This document shows, piece by piece, positions 58,259-64,000 of a DNA stretch of 64,000 nt. Within the stretch, counting starts at the first letter, position 1; each line of letters opens with the position of its first letter. The DNA comes from CBDDKW01 sp965230425. GTDB taxonomy: Bacteria > Pseudomonadota > Gammaproteobacteria > UBA1113. A program made the position numbers and the translations under genes. A model generated the notes under the pieces. That model ran no database searches. It was not told the DNA's origin and saw only the letters and a program-made list of their open reading frames with translations. The stretch covers positions 23,302 to 87,301 of the forward strand of contig CBDDKW010000015.1 in NCBI GenBank assembly GCA_965230425.1, read 5' to 3'.

Positions 58259-59725
58259 ATGACATACCAAACGTCGATTACTTTTATCGTCTATTTCGCG
58301 ATTATTTTGACGATTGGTTTCGTTGCTTCCAGGCGCACTAAAAATTTGTCGGATTACATGCTTGCAGGTCGGGGATTATCTGGTCCCGTGGCAGCCTTGG
58401 GGGCTGGTGCTTCAGATATGAGTGGCTGGTTATTGTTAGGTTTACCAGGTGCTGTTTATCTTCTAGGTATTTCGCAAATTTGGATGCCTATAGGCTTGTC
58501 TATTGGTGCTTACTTGAATTGGCAATTTGTAGCTAAACGCTTGCGTGTTTATACCGAAGTTGTTGATGATGCCTTAACCATCCCAACCTATTTTGATAAC
58601 CGTTTTCAAGATGGTAGTGGTATTTTGCGTTGTGTCACTGCGTTAGCGATTATTGTCTTTTTTGTTTTCTATACTTCTTCAGGTTTTGTTGGCGGTGCAT
58701 TACTTTTTCAAACCACTTACCATATTTCTTATCATATTGCTCTGTGGGTAGGCGCTGCCTTTATTTGCGCCTACATTGGGATTGGTGGTTTCTTAGCAGT
58801 AAATTGGACGGACTTTTTTCAAGGGACACTCATGTTTTTTGTTTTGTTAACCGTACCTATTTTAGTCTTGCATCACATGGGAGGGTGGCAGCATACCATT
58901 AATGTTATCGGTGCCATCGATGCGCAAGATCTAGATGCGCTACATCATATTAGTACAATTACTATCGTTTCACTCTTAGTCTGGGGGTTAGGCTATTTTG
59001 GTCAGCCGCATATTTTAGTTCGCTTTATGGCAACTAAGTCACCTAAATATATACCACAAGCCCGCTTTATTTGTATGACGTGGATGATTATCTCACTTTA
59101 TGGTGCAGTATTTACCGGCTTCTTTGGTATCGCGCATTTCCATAATCCCAATTTAGCAAATTCAGAAACTGTATTTGTTGATTTTGCCCAAGAGCTTTTT
59201 AATCCTTGGTTTGCAGGTATTATCATTGCAGCAATACTGTCGGCAATTATGAGCACTATCTCTGCATTGCTATTAGCTTCAGCCAGTGCGGTGACCGAAG
59301 ATTTCTATCATAAGGTGTTGCGTAAAAATGCACGTTCACGAGAATTACTTTGGGTCAGTCGTTTGACTGTGGTAGGTATTGTGATTGCTGCGATTGTATT
59401 GGCTCATGATCCTAATCGATCTATCTTGGCGTTAGTTGCATACGCTTGGGGTGGCCTTGGAGGAACCTTTGGTCCAGTAGTGCTTTTTTCTTTATACTGG
59501 TCGCGCATGACTGCTAAAGGTGCCATTGCTGGGATCTGTGTAGGAGCCATCGTTAGTATTATTTGGAATATACTCGATCATCACTATGGTGGGATCTTTA
59601 AACTTTATTCCATTTTCCCTGCCTTTGTGTTGAATGCAGTCAGCATTATTATTATTAGCCTTGTCGATAAACCACCTAGCACACATATCATGACTCAGTT
59701 TAAAGAGATGCAATCACGTTTATAG
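58259..59725 (+). CDS. putP: Sodium/proline symporter (SSS family)
   Basis: A 488-residue inner-membrane protein with about 13 helices. FVASRRTKNLSDYMLAGRGL, then GAGASDMSGWLLLGLPGAVY, is the Na+/substrate site of PutP-type transporters. The sodium signature region GLGYFGQPHILVRFMATKSP and IIIAAILSAIMSTISALLLA (Na2-site serines and threonines) also match. Ends GLVDKPPSTHIMTQFKEMQS-like. It imports proline with Na+. AAGGA precedes the start. It probably shares an mRNA with the 41-residue membrane protein. Confidence 0.92.
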   Translation: MTYQTSITFIVYFAIILTIGFVASRRTKNLSDYMLAGRGLSGPVAALGAGASDMSGWLLLGLPGAVYLLGISQIWMPIGLSIGAYLNWQFVAKRLRVYTEVVDDALTIPTYFDNRFQDGSGILRCVTALAIIVFFVFYTSSGFVGGALLFQTTYHISYHIALWVGAAFICAYIGIGGFLAVNWTDFFQGTLMFFVLLTVPILVLHHMGGWQHTINVIGAIDAQDLDALHHISTITIVSLLVWGLGYFGQPHILVRFMATKSPKYIPQARFICMTWMIISLYGAVFTGFFGIAHFHNPNLANSETVFVDFAQELFNPWFAGIIIAAILSAIMSTISALLLASASAVTEDFYHKVLRKNARSRELLWVSRLTVVGIVIAAIVLAHDPNRSILALVAYAWGGLGGTFGPVVLFSLYWSRMTAKGAIAGICVGAIVSIIWNILDHHYGGIFKLYSIFPAFVLNAVSIIIISLVDKPPSTHIMTQFKEMQSRL

Positions 59726-60088
59726 GCGTAGATATTTTTGTTTATCTAGCAACTTTTGTCATCAGCATAGCTTGCCCTGGTGGTATATCTGTAAACCTAG
59801 ATTTATTGTTGAATTACTTGCTAACGTTTAGGACGTTAGATGTCCTAACGTTTAGGACGTTAGCTATCCTAACGTTTAGGACGTTAGCTATCCTGACTAC
59901 TTACTACATTGCCTAAGGTTGAATATTCTTTATTGGTTTAATATTTAATGTATAATTGCGGTAAATATGACTTCAAAGGTCATTATAAACTGAGTTTGCA
60001 TGACTGATATAGTACATATTTACATAACTATTCATAAAATAACCTGTCACAAGATTTGACGGTGTACAACTAAGGTGTTACATTTAAT
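59726..60088. other. Regulatory region upstream of the toxin-antitoxin genes
   Basis: About 360 bases hold palindrome array C (59821-59892) and an AT-rich promoter-like stretch with TATAAT at 59950-59955, some 130 bases before the toxin start. No open frame of note is present. Confidence 0.55.
59821..59892. repeat. Tandem palindrome array C, three units, 24-bp period
   Basis: Three units start at 59821, 59845 and 59869, an exact 24-bp period. Each carries the 19-bp palindrome CTAACGTTTAGGACGTTAG (arms CTAACGT / ACGTTAG, 5-bp centre) and a 5-bp linker (ATGTC or CTATC). The array lies upstream of the toxin-antitoxin operon, where operator repeats for an autoregulating antitoxin are common. Sequence is unrelated to arrays A and B. 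Confidence 0.85.
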
Positions 60089-60481
60089 ATGAGTAAGCAA
60101 AATGAATATGTAGCGTATGAAGGTGCATGCTTTACTATAGAGTGGTATTTCAATACTACAGGTCGGAGCCAGGCTTTAGAGTATTATGAATCTTTAGATG
60201 AAAGTGAGCGTATTAAAGTGCTAAAGTTACTCAAGCGGATTGGTGATGCAGGAGTTGTTCGAGATAAAACCAAGTTTGTCTATGAAGGTGATAAAATTTA
60301 CGCATTCAAGCCACAACCAGATCGCTTTCTGAGCTTTTTCTGTGAAGGTAAGAAAATTATTATTACTAATGGATTTAGAAAGAAACAGCAAAAATTACCT
60401 CAAATTGAAAAAGAGAAGGCGTTAAAGCTAAAGAAAGACTATCTGACGCGAACAAAGGTAGGAGATTATTATGAAAGATAA
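60089..60481 (+). CDS. RelE/ParE-fold toxin (Gp49/HigB-like)
   Basis: The 130-residue protein contains FTIEWYFNTTGRSQALEYYE, ERIKVLKLLKRIGDAG, KIYAFKPQPDRFLSFFCEGK and IIITNGFRKKQQKLPQIEKE. This pattern (F-KPxxxRxxFF, hxxxGFxKKxxKTPxxEI) is that of the phage Gp49-like RelE/ParE superfamily, whose members cleave mRNA on ribosomes. It overlaps the antitoxin gene by 11 bases; toxin-first order is that of HigBA. The basic patch in FRKKQQK is intact. Confidence 0.88.
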   Translation: MSKQNEYVAYEGACFTIEWYFNTTGRSQALEYYESLDESERIKVLKLLKRIGDAGVVRDKTKFVYEGDKIYAFKPQPDRFLSFFCEGKKIIITNGFRKKQQKLPQIEKEKALKLKKDYLTRTKVGDYYER

Positions 60482-60767
60482 AAAAATATCGACATTTGAT
60501 AGAGAAATGCAAGATCCTGCATTCCGTGAAAAATTTGAGGCAGAGTACAAAGAGTTTCTACTTGCCGAAATTATTTGTGCTTTAATGGAAAACGATGGTA
60601 AATCGGTAAGAAAGTTAGCTCAAGAAGTTGGTTTATCTCCCACAGTTATCCAAAAGTTGCGATCTGGGAAGCAAGATGATGTTAAACTCAAAAATTTTGT
60701 TAATATTTCCCATGCCTGTGGTTATCGAGTTATTCTACAAAAAGGTAAACAGCGTATTTTTTTATAG
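60471..60767 (+). CDS. XRE-type antitoxin (HigA-like)
   Basis: A 98-residue DNA-binding protein. The helix-turn-helix is SVRKLAQEVGLSPTVIQKLR, with FVNISHACGYRVILQKGKQR after it. It should neutralise the upstream toxin and repress the operon, perhaps through palindrome array C. The gene begins inside the toxin coding end, so the pair is co-translated. Confidence 0.87.
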   Translation: MKDKKISTFDREMQDPAFREKFEAEYKEFLLAEIICALMENDGKSVRKLAQEVGLSPTVIQKLRSGKQDDVKLKNFVNISHACGYRVILQKGKQRIFL

Positions 60768-60769
60768 TA

Positions 60770-60787
60770 GGCCAATTTTTATTGGCC
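60770..60787. terminator. Small hairpin between the convergent antitoxin and tolC genes
   Basis: Arms GGCCAAT / ATTGGCC with loop TTTT lie in the 35-base gap between two convergent stops. No clear U-run follows on either strand; a bidirectional terminator role is likely by position. Confidence 0.4.
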
Positions 60788-60802
60788 GACCTAAGGTAGT
60801 CA

Positions 60803-62479
60803 TTACCCCATTAACCCCGGTGTAAATTGATCATTCTGCCAGGGAGCGGGTAAATTACTTGCTGTTTTCTGAACAGGCACATCTTGCAACGGTTGTGGTA
60901 AGACAATCTCAGGTTGAGGTTGTGCTGTTGTATCCACTGATTGCTTAACTGTCTCTACAGGTTGTTTCACTTGTTTCTTGACGATTTTCTTAGGCGTTGG
61001 TTTGGTTACTTCGCTCGCATCACTGCTGTAGTATTCATCTGTTTTTGGATCATAACGCGGTGGGCCAGCGGGCTTTAATGATTCAGAATTTAATTTGCGA
61101 TATTTATTATTGGGGCGTGAAGTTAACCACTGGTTAATGCGCTCTACGTCAGTCACACTTAAGGTGCCTGCAGCTTGTTTAAGGGCAACCGTAGCGTTGA
61201 TATAGGCGTATTGATCTGAGGCGTGAATACGCTGTGCATCATAGAGATCTTGTTGCGCTTGCAAGACATCTAACATAGTTTGTGTGCCGACTTTGTAGGC
61301 TTCAATAGTGCTACGTAATGAACTTTGATTTGAAACGATGGCTTGTTTATCTGCTTTAACTTTACTGATCCCTGCCATGACATTGTTATAACTTTGGCGA
61401 GCATCTGTCACCGCAGTACGGCGGGCTTGTTCCAATTGGTCTACTGCTTTTTCATAATTGTATTCAGCTTGTTTTGTCGAAGCAGAAACAAAACCACCTT
61501 CTAAAATAGGTACAGTTAATTGTACACCCACAGAGCCAGTGCGCAGATTTACATTACCAGAAGGGGAAGCACCAGTTTTCTGTCTATCATACTGTGCAAC
61601 TGCATCTAAGATGGGTAAGTGCCCAGAAAATTCTACTTGAATTTGTTTACGTAAAGCCAATGAATTAAAGCGGGCAGCTTGAATACTCCAGTTTTGTTTT
61701 TCAGAGGTTAGTACCCATCTGTCTACATTTAAAGGTACAGGATTAATTAAAGGAACCTGCTTGGCAAGGCCAGATAAATTATTGTAATAAATACCTGTAA
61801 TAGCGCGTAAGTCTTCCTTAGCATTGATGATATCATTTTTTGCAGCAATTTCTTCAGCAACAATCGAATCATATTGTGCTTGCGCCTGGTATAGACCGGT
61901 AATAGCCACTAAGCCGACTTTGTATTGTTGCCGTACTTGATCTAATTGACGGTAGACAGCACGCTTTTCCGCTTCAGTAAAGGCTAGATTATCTTCGGTG
62001 AGTAATACATTCAGATAAGCAGAAATCACGCGGGATATCAAATCTTGAACATCAGCGGCATATTGTGCATCCGCAGCTTTGACACTGGCTTCAGCTTCTT
62101 TTAATTGTGACCATGCACCATAGTCAAATAAAGGTTGAGAGAGGTTCAACGTGTAGCCATTACTATTATAACGAAATACACCTTGGCCAATATTGGTTGC
62201 ACCAACACCACCAACTCCTGCACCCGCACCAACCGTTGTTTTATTATTTTGGCGGTTATACAGAGAGTCAGCACTTGCGATTAATGAAGGTAATAAGAAT
62301 GATCGGCTAATAGGAACATTTTGATGTTGTGATAAACGCTCAGCTTCAGCCGCTTGAAATTGTGGATCGCTATGTACAGATTGTTTAAACACCTCCATGA
62401 GGTCGGCTGCATATGTATTTGTTGCAAGACCTAGACTTATTGTAGTGATTATAATAGTCAGTCGATGTTTTAATTTCAT
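60803..62479 (-). CDS. tolC: TolC-family outer membrane efflux protein
   Basis: Trimeric outer-membrane channel for tripartite efflux pumps and type I secretion. A signal peptide (LTIIITTISLGLATNTYA) precedes two OEP repeats: LMEVFKQSVHSDPQFQAAEA, SQPLFDYGAWSQLKEAEASV and SVGVQLTVPILEGGFVSAST, DARQSYNNVMAGISKVKADK, VGTQTMLDVLQAQQDLYDAQ. Residues ~455-558 form an extra Lys/Pro/Gln-rich tail (KPTPKKIVKKQVKQPVETVK) beyond normal TolC length (~450). It lies 12 bases after pcm on the same strand and is divergent from nudF. Confidence 0.93.
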   Translation of the reverse strand: MKLKHRLTIIITTISLGLATNTYAADLMEVFKQSVHSDPQFQAAEAERLSQHQNVPISRSFLLPSLIASADSLYNRQNNKTTVGAGAGVGGVGATNIGQGVFRYNSNGYTLNLSQPLFDYGAWSQLKEAEASVKAADAQYAADVQDLISRVISAYLNVLLTEDNLAFTEAEKRAVYRQLDQVRQQYKVGLVAITGLYQAQAQYDSIVAEEIAAKNDIINAKEDLRAITGIYYNNLSGLAKQVPLINPVPLNVDRWVLTSEKQNWSIQAARFNSLALRKQIQVEFSGHLPILDAVAQYDRQKTGASPSGNVNLRTGSVGVQLTVPILEGGFVSASTKQAEYNYEKAVDQLEQARRTAVTDARQSYNNVMAGISKVKADKQAIVSNQSSLRSTIEAYKVGTQTMLDVLQAQQDLYDAQRIHASDQYAYINATVALKQAAGTLSVTDVERINQWLTSRPNNKYRKLNSESLKPAGPPRYDPKTDEYYSSDASEVTKPTPKKIVKKQVKQPVETVKQSVDTTAQPQPEIVLPQPLQDVPVQKTASNLPAPWQNDQFTPGLMG

Positions 62480-62491
62480 AGTACGTTCTCT

Positions 62492-63145
62492 TTAAAAGCT
62501 AAACGATTGATGTTGATTTAATTGAAGTAGTGGTGGGATCACCGTTTCAAATAATGTCTTTGTATCCCAGGTACTTTCACCCGTGCGTGTGATCAGCGTG
62601 GCTTCCATTGCATGAGAGCTGCCAATCACCGCAAATAAGCGACCACCGACTTTCAATTCATGTAATAAACTATTGGGTAATTTTTCCAAGGCACCGGTGA
62701 TACAGATGACATCATAAGGCTGTTGTTTATCCCAACCTTGGGCTGCATCGCCAGTTTGCAGTGTTACATTGGTAATATTATTTTCGGCTAGCTTCGCCGT
62801 CACTGCTTCAGTAAATTCAGGGATGATATCAATACTGTAAACATGTTGTGCTTTTTTGGCGAGTAGCGCTGTGGTATAGCCGCTACCTGTACCTACTTCT
62901 AACACTTTGTCTTCAGCTTGTACATTGAGTGCTTCTAACATATAGGCCTCAATAGCAGGGGATAGCATGACTTGTCCATGACCAAGCGGTATTTCAGTAT
63001 CGGCAAAGGCTAAGCGAATATATTGACTGGGAACAAAACGTTCACGAGGAACTTGGCGTAGTAAGGTCAAAATATCATCATCTAGCATGCCCCAAGCACG
63101 AATTTGGTGGGCTAGCATATTCTTCTTAGCGAATTCAGTATCCAT
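62492..63145 (-). CDS. pcm: Protein-L-isoaspartate O-methyltransferase-like protein
   Basis: A 217-residue SAM-dependent methyltransferase of the PCMT family. Motif I is VLEVGTGSGYTTALLAKKAQ; the preceding IPLGHGQVMLSPAIEAYMLE is the PCMT substrate-loop region (usual GxGQTISxP, here GHGQVMLSP); VYSIDIIPEFTEAV, GDAAQGWDKQQPYDVICITG and KVGGRLFAVIG follow. The altered loop suggests the relaxed-specificity branch often found next to tolC in gammaproteobacteria. Same strand as tolC. Confidence 0.88.
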   Translation of the reverse strand: MDTEFAKKNMLAHQIRAWGMLDDDILTLLRQVPRERFVPSQYIRLAFADTEIPLGHGQVMLSPAIEAYMLEALNVQAEDKVLEVGTGSGYTTALLAKKAQHVYSIDIIPEFTEAVTAKLAENNITNVTLQTGDAAQGWDKQQPYDVICITGALEKLPNSLLHELKVGGRLFAVIGSSHAMEATLITRTGESTWDTKTLFETVIPPLLQLNQHQSFSF

Positions 63146-63477
63146 TCAAGTTATCCAGATGTATTCATAATTAAACGTTATAGATTAAGGGCTTTGCTGT
63201 AAAGAGGCAAGTTAAATACTTCGCAATTCTAAATATAAGCTAGAACGTCCACATTTGGACAATCTTGAACGAAAAATGTCGCTCCGTTGCTCAGGTATTC
63301 TGTCATACATTGCGCTGTGTGTTCTATTTTTCGTGCAACCCTGCTTCAAATATAAACGTTGAGTAGATTCTTATTCTCATAGTTAACTTGCGACTAGATA
63401 CTGATTGTGATGAAACTATTTCAAAATCATGATGAACCTATGTTAATTTAGCGGACTTCAGACATTAAGGTAAGCCA
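63146..63477. other. Divergent promoter region between pcm and nudF
   Basis: About 330 bases separate the divergent pcm and nudF starts. It includes ACGAAAAATGTCG (63268) and ATTTTTCGTGC (63325), which can pair across ~45 bases, but no recognised RNA, repeat copy or open frame of note. Confidence 0.5.
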
Positions 63478-64000
63478 ATGACCAAAGATGATGTAGAAAT
63501 TTTACACTATAAGGTATTACACCAGGGATTCTTCAAAATCAGTCAATACCAGTTAAAGCATAAACTTTTTGCAGGTGGCTGGAGTGATACCTTAGTTAGA
63601 GAGCTTTTTGAGCGTGATTACAGTGTGGCTGTGCTATTATATGACCCTGATTTAGAGGCCGTGGTCATGGTTGAGCAATTTCGTGTTGGGGCTTTGGCCA
63701 ATGCACGAGGTCCATGGCTATTAGAGTTAGTGGCGGGCATGGTTGATACCGATGAATCCTTAGAAAAAGTCGCACAGCGAGAGACTGAGGAAGAAACTGG
63801 CTTGAAAATTGACCAGTTATACCCCATTTATCAATATTGGGTCAGCCCTGGCGGTACCTCCGAGCGTGTGGCATTATTTGCGGCGCATGTCGATGCAAGC
63901 AATGCCGGTGGTATTTTTGGACTACCTCATGAGCATGAAGATATTCGTGTACAAGTTGTGAACGTTGAAGACGCATTTGCTAAAGTGGCGAATGGTGAAA
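63478..64000 (+). CDS. nudF: ADP-ribose pyrophosphatase, N-terminal part (runs off the window)
   Basis: NudF hydrolyses ADP-ribose to AMP and ribose-5-phosphate. The first 174 codons are present and open to the window end. It starts MTKDDVEILHYKVLHQGFFK. EQFRVGALANARGPWLLELV precedes the Nudix box GMVDTDESLEKVAQRETEEE-TG, which fits Gx5Ex7REUxEExGU fully. YWVSPGGTSERVALFAAHVD is the ADP-ribose-specific downstream region. TAAGG lies seven bases before the ATG. Divergence from pcm-tolC mirrors the nudF/tolC neighbourhood of enterobacteria. Confidence 0.92.
   Translation, partial: MTKDDVEILHYKVLHQGFFKISQYQLKHKLFAGGWSDTLVRELFERDYSVAVLLYDPDLEAVVMVEQFRVGALANARGPWLLELVAGMVDTDESLEKVAQRETEEETGLKIDQLYPIYQYWVSPGGTSERVALFAAHVDASNAGGIFGLPHEHEDIRVQVVNVEDAFAKVANGE

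Noticed and set aside
1..64000. tRNA or rRNA genes
   Set aside because: None recognised by eye in the gaps. A tRNAscan run would be decisive; I cannot exclude one.

Overview
The window is a 64 kb stretch of AT-rich chromosome from a gammaproteobacterium. The housekeeping genes (lptD, amgK-murU, trpGDC, coq7, ctaG, waaA, tolC) are typical of that class. The accessory genes point to a host-associated, Legionella/Coxiella-like lineage: TssJKLM (IcmF/DotU) secretion genes, an XYP-type cyclodipeptide synthase, a chagasin-like cysteine-protease inhibitor, a lipase with a beta-propeller tail, TPR proteins and DUF234 ATPases. The species cannot be fixed from the sequence alone.

Layout. 1-2.8 kb: partial lptD, divergent from amgK-murU (cell-wall recycling). 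2.9-12.1 kb: accessory region with a complete IS110/IS1111-group insertion sequence lying inside a dispersed palindromic repeat, a tandem palindrome array leading into a DUF234 ATPase, a Cys-rich membrane protein of unknown function, a lipase remnant, and a TPR plus poly(A)-polymerase-like protein. 12.1-22.5 kb: core metabolism (FAD oxidoreductase, DUF6356, coq7, glyoxalase-fold protein, osmoprotectant ABC transporter, folB-folK-rpe-trpGDC, dsbG). 22.5-31.7 kb: accessory region with katA, a cyclodipeptide synthase, a PAS histidine kinase, an Asp/Glu racemase-like protein and two multi-pass transporters, strewn with katA fragments and a 195-bp duplication. 31.9-40.6 kb: a LexA-like repressor, the chagasin-like inhibitor, a four-gene type VI secretion membrane/baseplate block (tssJKLM) and an opposing Ser/Thr/Pro-rich hypothetical. 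40.7-42.8 kb: a second palindrome array with a second DUF234 ATPase. 42.8-51.1 kb: TPR glycosyltransferase and the cytochrome c oxidase cluster (coxB, ctaD, ctaG, coxC, a Sco-like protein, DUF2909). 51.2-56.6 kb: folA-apaH and apaG-uspA, separated by an inserted lipase/beta-propeller gene. 56.7-64 kb: waaA, a small membrane protein plus putP, a HigBA-like toxin-antitoxin pair preceded by a third palindrome array, tolC, pcm and partial nudF.

The most unusual pattern is that two paralogous DUF234 ATPase genes, 36 kb apart, are each immediately preceded by an exactly periodic tandem array of palindromes (56-bp and 55-bp periods). The arms share the core CGCCACTTATA although flanks and spacers differ. 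A toxin-antitoxin operon carries an unrelated array of the same design (24-bp period). The IS110-type element sits exactly at a hairpin of a repeat family with several other copies here, and its long 3' noncoding end holds short matches to both strands of that target, as expected for a guide RNA. No tRNA, rRNA or CRISPR array was recognised.
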